DNA of 5,683 nucleotides from Natrialbaceae archaeon (GCA_003552885.1 PUPA01000230.1:1-5683); one strand, 5' to 3'; shown: positions 1-5,304, numbered from the stretch's first letter. The notes: generated from the letters alone by a model not told the origin. Numbers and translations: made by a program.

Positions 1-2
1 CG

Positions 3-752
3 AACGTCCCACGGATGGTCGACGCCGACGAGCCCCCGATGGCCACCGCAGAGGAGACGCTCGTTCCGCCCGAAAAGTACGGGGTGAAGCTGATGAGCAT
101 GGCCTTCCTGGTCGGGGAGGGGGATCCCGTCATCTGGCGCGGACCGATGGTCCACAAGGTGATCACCCAGCTCACCGAGGACGTCGAGTGGGGCCACCTC
201 GATTACCTCGTCGTCGACCTCCCGCCCGGAACGGGGGACACCCAGCTGACGATGCTCCAGACGATGCCCGTCACGGGCGCGGTGATCGTCACGACTCCCC
301 AGGAGGTGGCCCTGGACGACGCCCGCAAGGGCCTCGAGATGTTCGCCCGCCACGACACCGTCGTGCTCGGCATCGCCGAGAACATGGCGACGTTCGTCTG
401 TGAGGACTGTGGGAGCCACCACGACATCTTCGGCGCCGGCGGCGGCGAGGCGTTCGCCGACGTCCACGAGATGCCGTTTCTCGGATCGATCCCGCTCGAC
501 CCGCGGGTCCGGGAGGGTGGGGACAGCGGCGAGCCGGCCGTCCTCGATGAGGAAAGCGGGACGGGCGAGGCCTTACGGGAGCTGACGCGAAACGTCGCAG
601 ACAACGTCGGGGTCGTCCACCGACAGGCGGTCGCGGCCGGGGACGACGGCGGCCGGGACGCGGTCGGTGCCCCCTCCGAGGAGGGGGCACCGACGGGCGG
701 GCTCGACGTCGGCCCTGAGGGCGAAGACCCCGTCCCCGACGGATCGGGATGA
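3..752 (+). CDS. mrp: Mrp/NBP35 (ApbC) family P-loop ATPase, iron-sulfur carrier, 5' truncated
   Basis: Cytosolic P-loop NTPase of the Mrp/NBP35/ApbC family, whose known role is to hold and transfer Fe-S clusters to apoproteins. The gene enters from the left edge, so the Walker A region is missing. The frame is already open at base 3 and reads NVPRM, the end of the family's GPNVPRM block, so the ATG at 15 is internal. Of 249 visible residues, 71-79 give the Walker B-like VDLPPGTGD. Residues 98-105 (TTPQEVAL) are a conserved strand, and Cys133/Cys136 in CEDCG form the CxxC that bridges a cluster in the dimer. GSIPLDPRVREGGDSG (161-176) is the usual C-terminal block. The recognisable family core ends near residue 207. 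The rest is a Gly/Asp/Pro/Glu-rich, probably disordered tail that looks lineage-specific and carries a perfect inverted repeat. The stop overlaps the next start (ATGA), so translational coupling is likely. The family call is very secure; the client proteins cannot be told. Confidence 0.95.
   Translation, partial: NVPRMVDADEPPMATAEETLVPPEKYGVKLMSMAFLVGEGDPVIWRGPMVHKVITQLTEDVEWGHLDYLVVDLPPGTGDTQLTMLQTMPVTGAVIVTTPQEVALDDARKGLEMFARHDTVVLGIAENMATFVCEDCGSHHDIFGAGGGEAFADVHEMPFLGSIPLDPRVREGGDSGEPAVLDEESGTGEALRELTRNVADNVGVVHRQAVAAGDDGGRDAVGAPSEEGAPTGGLDVGPEGEDPVPDGSG
663..694 (+). repeat. Perfect 15-bp inverted repeat inside the mrp tail
   Basis: Arms 663-677 and 680-694 are exact reverse complements separated by only GA. 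In RNA this would form a GC-rich stem of about 14 bp closed by a CGAG tetraloop. It lies within the coding region of the Mrp tail (peptide GAPSEEGAPTGG), about 55 nt before the overlapping start of the next gene. It could be a transcript stability or attenuation element, or an inserted palindrome tolerated in a disordered linker. No T-tract follows, so a simple terminator is unlikely. Confidence 0.8.
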
Positions 753-994
753 GCGAGGACGGCGCGAGGGCCGACGACGCCGATCGCTTCGAGGCCGACC
801 CCGAACGGGTCGCCCTGCTCCGGGAGATCGCCGACGACGTCCGCGGGGACACCGGCGAGAGCAAACAGCTCGCGAACGTGCTCTACCGGATCAGCGACCT
901 GTACGACTCCGACGAGGAAACCACCCCGGAGGAGATCGTCCGGAACGTCACGTTCATCCTCGAGGTCAGAGAGCGGGGCACCCTCGAACGGTAG
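749..994 (+). CDS. Small acidic conserved-type protein of unknown function
   Basis: An 81-residue protein, very acidic and with no cysteine, membrane segment or signal peptide, so probably a soluble cytosolic protein. I do not recognise a named domain. Residues 1-15 look disordered. About 17-50 (DPERVALLREIADDV to YRISDLY) and 57-79 (TTPEEIVRNVTFILEVRERGTL) read as amphipathic helices, so a small helical bundle is likely. The ATG shares the ATGA overlap with the stop of the mrp-like gene. This favours translational coupling and possibly a shared function with the Fe-S carrier, but that link is inference from position only. Coding is supported by the haloarchaeal amino-acid composition, the tight overlap, and a stop just before the convergent intergenic gap. 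It faces the MFS gene tail to tail. Confidence 0.8.
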   Translation: MSEDGARADDADRFEADPERVALLREIADDVRGDTGESKQLANVLYRISDLYDSDEETTPEEIVRNVTFILEVRERGTLER

Positions 995-1020
995 TGGTGA
1001 CCAACCGAGGAGAGTGCACC

Positions 1021-1045
1021 CGGTCGCCGTCGGTCGCGGCGACCG
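1021..1045. other. 9-bp hairpin in the convergent intergenic region
   Basis: CGGTCGCCG (1021-1029) and CGGCGACCG (1037-1045) are perfect inverted repeats around a 7-nt loop, 26 nt after the stop of the small acidic protein gene. It may help end or protect the 3' end of transcripts from either side. No T-tract follows on either strand, so a classical terminator cannot be claimed. Confidence 0.45.
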
Positions 1046-1055
1046 ATCCGGGATT

Positions 1056-1244
1056 CAGCGCCCATATCGATCGGTAGCCGAGGTCCGGCGCCCATATCGA
1101 TCGGTAGCCGAGGTCCGGCGCCCATATCGATCGGTAGCCGAGGTCCAGCGCCCACATCGATCGGTAGCCGAGGTCCGGCGCCCACATCGATCGGTAGCCG
1201 AGGTCCAGTACCCACATCGATCAGTAGCCGAGGTCCAGTACCCA
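1056..1244. repeat. Tandem array of 30-bp repeats (six units plus a partial one)
   Basis: Six head-to-tail 30-bp units lie at 1065-1094, 1095-1124, 1125-1154, 1155-1184, 1185-1214 and 1215-1244. A 9-base partial unit (1056-1064) precedes them and decays into unrelated sequence. The + strand core of a unit is ATCGATCGGTAGCCGAGGTC. Units differ at only a few positions: T or C at the start of the unit, G or A before the junction, CG or TA at the junction, and A instead of G at 1223. On the minus strand a unit is exactly ten codons, W-(V/A)-(L/P)-D-L-G-Y-R-S-(M/I). The unit at 1215-1244 contains the last seven codons and the stop of the MFS gene. There is no unique spacer between units, so this is not a CRISPR. 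TA at the junction is found only nearest the gene, and the two most distal full units differ by a single base, consistent with expansion outward from the gene end. Confidence 0.95.
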
Positions 1245-2393
1245 GTTGGCCGCGACCGCGACGCCGACCGCCGAGAGCAGGACGATCAGGACGAGAAACG
1301 AGGTCGCCCAGCCGAAGAGATCCGCGAACAGCCCGGTGGCGACCGACCCCAGGGAGGCGACGGTGAGATACACCGTCCGCACGAGCCCGAACCCCCCGGC
1401 CCGTTCGGCCTCCGAGAGGTTGTCCATGAACCGCGGCTCGACCGCCGAGGCCCAGCCGAGGCCGGTTCCGACCAGGAGGACGGCGCCGACCACCGCGAGC
1501 GTGCCGGGAACGGCGACGAACAGCGCGAGTCCGGCCGCGGTCGTCATCATACAGCCGACGATGACGACGTCCCGGCCGTAGCGGTCGGAGACCGCGCCGA
1601 TCGGCGGCTTCAAGAGCGCCTGGACGACGAAGTACGCCGAGAAGACGACGCCGGCGGCCGCCGTCGACTGACCGCGGTGTTCGACGAGGAAGGTCGGCAG
1701 GAACGAGGCCGTCCCCTGCCAGACGAACGCACCGACCGCCGCGATCAGGACGGTGAACGCGATCGGCGGCCGCGAGAGCAGTTCGAGAAGCGGCTCGAGT
1801 TCGAACCGATCGCGCATCCGGTCGTCGGGGCGACGCGGCTCGGTCGGTCGGACCCGCCAGGCGAACAGCACGAACACGGGGAAGGCGATCGCCGCCCCGA
1901 CCGCCACCGCCGGCCGCCAGCCGTAGCGCGTCCCGATCCAGGCCGCGGCGATCGGCGCGAGCAGGCCCGCGGCGGGCGAGCCGATCGTGTGGACGCCGAT
2001 CGCGGTTCCCATGTTGTCGAACGTGCGCGCCAATAGTGCGGTCGCGACGCTGTAGTGTAAGCCGGCGACCGCGCCGAGGACGACGACGCTCAGAGAGAAG
2101 AGGGCGAAGACGGGCGAGACCGCGAGCACGAGGCTCATCACCGCCGTCCCGCCGACGGCCACGAGGACGATCGGACGCTCGCCGAACCGGTCCCCGAGCA
2201 CGCCGCTTGGGTACTGGGAGAAGGCGTAGGACATCCACATCCCGGTCAGCGCGACCCCGATCGTCGCGTTGGTGATCGACAGGTCGGCGGTGATCTCCGG
2301 GACGACGGGGCTGATCGCCAGCCGTGCGACCATCGTCGCGAAGAACGCGAACGTACAGAGGGCGAGCACCGTGTGACGGTAGTGCCAGTCCAT
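1221..2393 (-). CDS. Major facilitator superfamily (MFS) transporter
   Basis: Integral membrane secondary transporter of 390 residues, a usual size for a 12-helix MFS protein; the substrate is not evident. It starts MDWHYRHTVLALCTFAFF, directly before helix 1. The loop 2-3 signature GxLxDRxGxR is at residues 64-73 (GVLGDRFGER) and its second-half copy at 266-274 (GAVSDRYGR), the two-repeat layout of MFS. A charged central loop (about 183-208, rich in Arg, Pro, Asp and Glu) separates the halves. An ATG at 2432 would add 13 polar residues. I prefer 2393 because the best TATA-like element (2446-2451) would place the transcript start near 2423, downstream of that ATG. The protein ends AANWVLDLGY. 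Its TGA (complement of 1221-1223) exists only because base 1223 is A; every other repeat unit has G there, giving Arg. The gene is convergent with the small acidic protein gene and divergent from the stress-protein gene. Confidence 0.92.
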   Translation of the reverse strand: MDWHYRHTVLALCTFAFFATMVARLAISPVVPEITADLSITNATIGVALTGMWMSYAFSQYPSGVLGDRFGERPIVLVAVGGTAVMSLVLAVSPVFALFSLSVVVLGAVAGLHYSVATALLARTFDNMGTAIGVHTIGSPAAGLLAPIAAAWIGTRYGWRPAVAVGAAIAFPVFVLFAWRVRPTEPRRPDDRMRDRFELEPLLELLSRPPIAFTVLIAAVGAFVWQGTASFLPTFLVEHRGQSTAAAGVVFSAYFVVQALLKPPIGAVSDRYGRDVVIVGCMMTTAAGLALFVAVPGTLAVVGAVLLVGTGLGWASAVEPRFMDNLSEAERAGGFGLVRTVYLTVASLGSVATGLFADLFGWATSFLVLIVLLSAVGVAVAANWVLDLGY

Positions 2394-2445
2394 TCGGATC
2401 GGGGACGCCCGCGTGAGGCGTTCGGCTCCCATTCAGATGGACGAC

Positions 2446-2451
2446 TCATAA
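2446..2451 (-). promoter_or_regulatory. TATA-like element for the MFS gene
   Basis: On the minus strand TTATGA is the most AT-rich element upstream of the MFS gene, preceded by a purine-poor CTCCTTTCGACG stretch. At the usual archaeal distance of about 25 nt it would start transcription near 2423, giving a leader of about 30 nt before the ATG at 2393. This rests on composition and spacing only. Confidence 0.35.
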
Positions 2452-2552
2452 CGGCGTCGAAAGGAGCGGCCCCGATCCGGGCTCGGTCCCCGGGACGATC
2501 GGTCGGGAGCCGAGAGCACGGGCAGACGGCAACGGACGACGCCACGGGAGTC

Positions 2553-2562
2553 CGATACAGCT
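2553..2562 (+). promoter_or_regulatory. TATA-like element for the universal stress protein gene
   Basis: CGATACAGCT is the AT-richest stretch before the UspA-type gene and lies roughly 30 nt ahead of the ATG at 2591. Transcription would then begin a few bases before the start codon, giving a leaderless or nearly leaderless mRNA as is common in haloarchaea. No Shine-Dalgarno sequence precedes this ATG, which fits. It is a weak match. Confidence 0.35.
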
Positions 2563-2590
2563 ATGTGTCACCTGGCCGTCGTTGCCGACC

Positions 2591-2983
2591 ATGTCGACGA
2601 TCGTCGCCGGAATCGACACCGACGAGGACCGTGCGAGAGCGCTGGCCGACGGGCTCCTCTCGATCCCCGGCCGTGACGGGATGGACGTCGTGTTGATCCA
2701 CTCGTTCGACTCGAACCCCGAGGGAGCGTCGGTCAGTCAGGTCGCGGCCGTCAGACGCGCCAGAGAGCGCCTCGAGGACGCCGGCGTGGAGGTGCGTCTG
2801 GACGAACGAAGCGGGGAGACCGCGGCCGGATTGCTCGACGCGGCCGTCGAGTACGACGCCGCGATGATCGTCGTCGCCGCGCGCAAACGGTCGCCGACCG
2901 GGAAGGCGATCTTCGGGAGCACGACACAGGACGTCGTCCTGGGAACCGACCTCCCCGTGTTGGTCTGTGACGCCTCCGACTGA
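2591..2983 (+). CDS. Universal stress protein, UspA family
   Basis: A single-domain 130-residue cytosolic UspA-fold protein; 130-150 residues is usual. Strand 1 with its conserved Asp is seen at STIVAGID (2-9). DVVLIHSF (32-39) is strand 2, and VSQVAAVRRARERLEDAGVEV (48-68) is the central helix and next strand. AAMIVVAARKRSPTGKAIFGST (90-111) is the nucleotide-loop region and LPVLVCDAS (121-129) the last strand. Of the ATP-binding pattern G-2X-G-9X-G-S/T only the final Gly109-Ser110 is kept. The two earlier glycines correspond to Ala96 and Lys99, so ATP binding is uncertain. The ATG at 2591 is chosen over a TTG at 2582 because the protein then starts directly at strand 1. Such proteins are numerous in haloarchaea and their individual roles are mostly unknown. 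The gene reads in the same direction as the metal transporter but is separated from it by that operon's own promoter. Confidence 0.9.
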   Translation: MSTIVAGIDTDEDRARALADGLLSIPGRDGMDVVLIHSFDSNPEGASVSQVAAVRRARERLEDAGVEVRLDERSGETAAGLLDAAVEYDAAMIVVAARKRSPTGKAIFGSTTQDVVLGTDLPVLVCDASD

Positions 2984-3014
2984 CCGGCCTGGCACCCACC
3001 CGACGTCGCTCGAC

Positions 3015-3038
3015 AGGAGTTAATAACGGAACACTCCT
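3015..3038. promoter_or_regulatory. Inverted repeat AGGAGT-N12-ACTCCT upstream of the metal operon
   Basis: Perfect 6-bp arms at 3015-3020 and 3033-3038 flank an AT-rich centre. They lie just upstream of the larger palindrome and TATA element. The octamer TAATAACG occurs at 3021-3028 and again at 3042-3049, 21 bp apart, which is two helical turns. This could be a second regulator or activator site; short arms make it a tentative call. Confidence 0.35.
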
Positions 3039-3059
3039 CGATAATAACGTTTTTATCGA
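3038..3059. promoter_or_regulatory. 22-bp near-perfect palindrome, candidate operator of the metal uptake operon
   Basis: The sequence TCGATAA-T-AACGTT-T-TTATCGA pairs at 10 of 11 symmetric positions (only 3045/3052 fail) around a centre between 3048 and 3049. It covers the TATA element, so a bound dimer would block TBP/TFB entry. This position and its place before a metal-import operon suggest the site of a metal-sensing repressor of the DtxR/MntR/SirR or ArsR/SmtB type. The regulator itself is not in the window, so its identity is inference. Confidence 0.6.
3050..3056 (+). promoter_or_regulatory. TATA box of the metal transporter operon, leaderless start
   Basis: TTTTTAT is the strongest AT-rich element in the window. 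Its centre lies 26 nt before the ATG at 3079, so transcription should start at or next to the start codon. No Shine-Dalgarno sequence is present before that ATG, as expected for a leaderless haloarchaeal mRNA. Confidence 0.65.
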
Positions 3060-3078
3060 TCGGGGCCGACCTCTCGGT

Positions 3079-4467
3079 ATGGAGTATACGCGCCGTTCGG
3101 TGCTGGGTGCCGGTGTGGGCAGCGTGACGGTAGCGCTCGCCGGCTGTCTCAGTGAGCCCGAGGGGGGTGACGGTGACGGCGACGGCGAGGCCCTGGAGGC
3201 GTACGCCGCCTTTTTCGCGCTGTGGGACTGGTGTGAGGAGATCACCGGCGACCTCGCGACCTTCGAGAACCCGGTCACGACGGGGGAGATGGGCCACGGC
3301 TGGGAGCCCGACGGCGATCTGACCCGTGAGATCGCCTCCACGGACGCGTTCGTCTACCTCGACACGCCGGAGTTCTCCTGGGCCCAAGAGATCGCGAGCG
3401 AGCTCGAACGCGAGGGCGACGTCGCCGTGATCGACGGCATGGCGACGGTGAGCGACCACTTCCTCTCGATCGACCGGGAGCTCCCACGGGAGCCGGCCGA
3501 CGACTACGAGCTCGACCCCGAGACGTTCGAGGCGAGCGAGTTCGACGTCATCGACGGCCGGACCGGCGAGCTGACCGCCTACTGGCACGTCGACCACTGG
3601 CACGAGCAGCTGCCGGACGTGCCCGTCGGCGAGACGGTGCCGATCGAGGCGGTCGTCGTCGACGGAGACGGCGAAACCGTCCCGCTCGGCGAGGAGCTCA
3701 CCCTCGACGCCCGGCTCGCCGACGGGGCGCCCGACGGACACGTCGCGATCGAGTCGACTGGCGACACCGTCGAGCTCACCGGCGAGGAGCCCGGCCGGAC
3801 GCTGCTCGTCTTCGAGCTCCGCCACGACGACGAGGTGCTCTGGGACACGAGCGATGACGGGATCACCGTCGACGCCGTCGAGGAGGTCGAAGGCGAGGCC
3901 GCCGACGAGTTCATCGATCCCCACGTCTGGGTCGACCCCGTGCTGGCCGGCCGGATCGTCGATCACCTCGCGGCGGAGTTCGGGGAGATAGACCCCGAGA
4001 ACGCCGACGTCTACGAGGAGAACGCCGCGGCCTACACGGAGCGTCTCGACGCGGTCGACCGGGCGTTCGAGGAGATGGTCGAGTCGGCCGACCGCGGGTT
4101 CGCCGTCTTCGCCGGCCACGACTCCTACCAGTACGTCGAACACCGCTACGGCTTCGAGCTGCGGACGCCCGTGGGCGTCTCACCCGACGCGGCCGAGTCG
4201 TTCGAGGACGTCGCCGGCCTCGTCGACGTGATCGACGAGTACGAGATCGAGACGGTCCTCTACGATCCGTTCGAGTCGCCCGATCCGGACGATCAGCTGC
4301 CGCGGATGGTCGAGTTGCTCATCGAGAACAGTTCGGCGACCGATCACGCCCCGCTCAGCCCCGCCGAGGGAACCACCGAAGAGTGGGAGGCGAACGGCTG
4401 GGGCTGGATCGAACAGATGGAGGAAGTGAACATCCCCTCGCTGAAACGGGCACTCGATGCGGAGTGA
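3079..4467 (+). CDS. ZnuA/TroA-like metal ABC transporter substrate-binding lipoprotein
   Basis: Cell-surface lipoprotein that captures a divalent metal (zinc or manganese) and passes it to the permease. Residues 4-23 form a Tat lipoprotein signal: TRRSVLGAG, a hydrophobic stretch, then lipobox LAGC with Cys23 as the lipidated residue. An acidic Gly/Asp linker follows (28-38). The first lobe runs from about 41 to 157; GHGWEPDGDL (72-81) carries His73, matching the family's first metal-ligand motif. DPHVWVDP (280-287) gives His282 and AGHDSYQYVEHRYG (345-358) gives His347. The C-terminal Asp that serves as a ligand in TroA/PsaA is not obvious; PLSPAEG (425-431) stands near its place. About 110 residues (160-272) are inserted between the first two motifs. 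They are strand-rich, contain HVDHWH (170-175) and replace the usual His-rich loop. At 462 residues the protein is about 150 longer than typical ZnuA. It is first gene of the operon, with the ATPase 93 nt downstream. Zn versus Mn specificity cannot be settled. Confidence 0.93.
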   Translation: MEYTRRSVLGAGVGSVTVALAGCLSEPEGGDGDGDGEALEAYAAFFALWDWCEEITGDLATFENPVTTGEMGHGWEPDGDLTREIASTDAFVYLDTPEFSWAQEIASELEREGDVAVIDGMATVSDHFLSIDRELPREPADDYELDPETFEASEFDVIDGRTGELTAYWHVDHWHEQLPDVPVGETVPIEAVVVDGDGETVPLGEELTLDARLADGAPDGHVAIESTGDTVELTGEEPGRTLLVFELRHDDEVLWDTSDDGITVDAVEEVEGEAADEFIDPHVWVDPVLAGRIVDHLAAEFGEIDPENADVYEENAAAYTERLDAVDRAFEEMVESADRGFAVFAGHDSYQYVEHRYGFELRTPVGVSPDAAESFEDVAGLVDVIDEYEIETVLYDPFESPDPDDQLPRMVELLIENSSATDHAPLSPAEGTTEEWEANGWGWIEQMEEVNIPSLKRALDAE

Positions 4468-4486
4468 GCGTACGGCCGGCCTACGC
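4468..4486. other. Stem-loop directly after the binding-protein gene
   Basis: GCGTA (4468-4472) and TACGC (4482-4486) are inverted repeats enclosing the self-complementary GGCCGGCC (4474-4481), starting at the first base after the stop codon. Such a structure could protect the binding-protein mRNA 3' end or partly stop transcription, giving more binding protein than ATPase and permease. The 93-nt gap it sits in contains no other gene. Confidence 0.3.
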
Positions 4487-4549
4487 GTGCCGGAACGGGT
4501 CGGCCCCGCGGTGGACGGGCTGAAAGCGCTATCTGACCGGTCGGTCGAC

Positions 4550-4556
4550 GAGGTGA
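4550..4556 (+). promoter_or_regulatory. Shine-Dalgarno sequence for the ATPase gene
   Basis: GAGGTGA matches the archaeal 16S rRNA 3' end complement (GGAGGTGA) at seven bases and ends 4 nt before the GTG at 4561. It decides the GTG start: the same frame has a stop at 4534-4536 and no other start codon between. Confidence 0.65.
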
Positions 4557-4560
4557 CGCC

Positions 4561-5304
4561 GTGAAGACGGTCGTCGACGTCAGGGACGTGACGTTCGCCT
4601 ACGGGGAGAAAGTCGCCGTCGAGGACGTCAGCCTCTCGCTCGACGCCGGAGGCTTCCTCGGGCTCATCGGCCCGAACGGCTCCGGGAAGACGACGTTGTT
4701 GCACCTGATGCTCGGCATCAAACGCCCCGACAGCGGCCGCGTCGAGCTGTTCGGCGAGCCGGCAGATGCCTTCGAGGACGGCGAACGGATCGGCTACGTC
4801 TCACAGCGGTCGACCGACCGCGGGGAGGCGATGCCGACGACGGTCCGGGAAGTCGTCACCATGGGTCGGTTCGCCCACGTCGGCCGCGGACGGCTCTCGA
4901 CGACCGACCACGAGACCGTCGCCGACGCCCTCGAGACGGTCGGCATCGCCGACCTCGCCGACCGACGGCTCAGCCAGCTCTCGGGGGGCCAACGCCAGCG
5001 GACGTTCATCGCCCGGGCGCTGGCCTCCGAGGCCGACCTGCTCGCCCTCGACGAGCCGACCGTCGGCGTCGACGCCGACTCGCGCGAGCGGTTCTACGAC
5101 CTGCTCGACGACCTCAACCGTGGAGGGATCACGATCGTCCTCATCGAACACGACATCGACGTCCTCACCAAACACGTCGACTCCGTCGCCTGTATCAACC
5201 GACGACTGTACCACCACGGCGACACCGTCTCCTTTCTCGAGAGCGACGCGCTCACCGAGGCCTACGGCGCGGCACACGGCGTCGTCGAACACGATCACCC
5301 ATGA
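4561..5304 (+). CDS. ZnuC-like metal ABC transporter ATP-binding protein
   Basis: Cytosolic ATPase subunit of 247 residues that powers metal import together with the permease encoded next. All the nucleotide-binding motifs are intact: Walker A GPNGSGKTT (37-45), Q-loop Gln82 (YVSQRS), signature LSGGQ (140-144), Walker B LLALDEPT (160-167), D-loop around VGVDADS, and switch His197 in IEHD. The sequence type (TFAYGEKVAVEDVSL start, REVVTMGRF in the helical part, GVDADSRERFYDLL after the D-loop) is that of the manganese/zinc/iron ABC family (ZnuC/MntB/TroB). The C-terminus ends HGVVEHDHP, a short His-containing tail. The GTG start is fixed by a GAGGTGA Shine-Dalgarno sequence. The gene lies 93 nt after the binding-protein gene and overlaps the permease gene by ATGA, so the last two are probably translationally coupled. 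Confidence 0.96.
   Translation: MKTVVDVRDVTFAYGEKVAVEDVSLSLDAGGFLGLIGPNGSGKTTLLHLMLGIKRPDSGRVELFGEPADAFEDGERIGYVSQRSTDRGEAMPTTVREVVTMGRFAHVGRGRLSTTDHETVADALETVGIADLADRRLSQLSGGQRQRTFIARALASEADLLALDEPTVGVDADSRERFYDLLDDLNRGGITIVLIEHDIDVLTKHVDSVACINRRLYHHGDTVSFLESDALTEAYGAAHGVVEHDHP

Noticed and set aside
1021..1060. Intrinsic terminator for the small acidic protein gene
   Set aside because: The hairpin is clear but no T-tract follows on either strand, so only a hairpin is claimed.
966..1217. Separate small minus-strand gene encoding the decapeptide repeats
   Set aside because: It overlaps the end of the facing gene, has no promoter of its own, and differences between units alter residues freely. 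It is better explained as amplified MFS 3' end beyond the stop.
1056..1244. CRISPR array
   Set aside because: The 30-bp units are directly contiguous, with no unique spacers and no cas genes nearby.
1014..2036. Long open frame on the + strand across the repeat array and MFS gene
   Set aside because: It is antisense to a clear 12-helix transporter and its product is a low-complexity Arg/Asp/Pro-rich string. Long antisense frames are expected in DNA with such high third-position GC, and a 30-bp repeat without stops keeps frames open.
883..2238. 451-codon open frame on the minus strand overlapping the MFS gene in another frame
   Set aside because: Arg-rich composition without any recognisable domain or hydrophobic helices. 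It overlaps both the MFS gene and the small acidic protein gene.
2394..2432. Upstream ATG at 2432 as the start of the MFS protein
   Set aside because: It would add 13 polar residues before helix 1 and lies only about 15-20 nt after the best TATA-like element, upstream of the expected transcript start. It is not excluded.
2582..2590. TTG at 2582 as the start of the stress protein
   Set aside because: It would add three residues before strand 1 and has no Shine-Dalgarno support; the ATG at 2591 is preferred.
2737..4143. 468-codon minus-strand open frame opposite the stress protein and binding-protein genes
   Set aside because: It is antisense to two well-supported genes and the strong promoter between them. 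Its Val/Asp/Arg pattern is the usual reverse-complement shadow of acidic haloarchaeal coding sequence.
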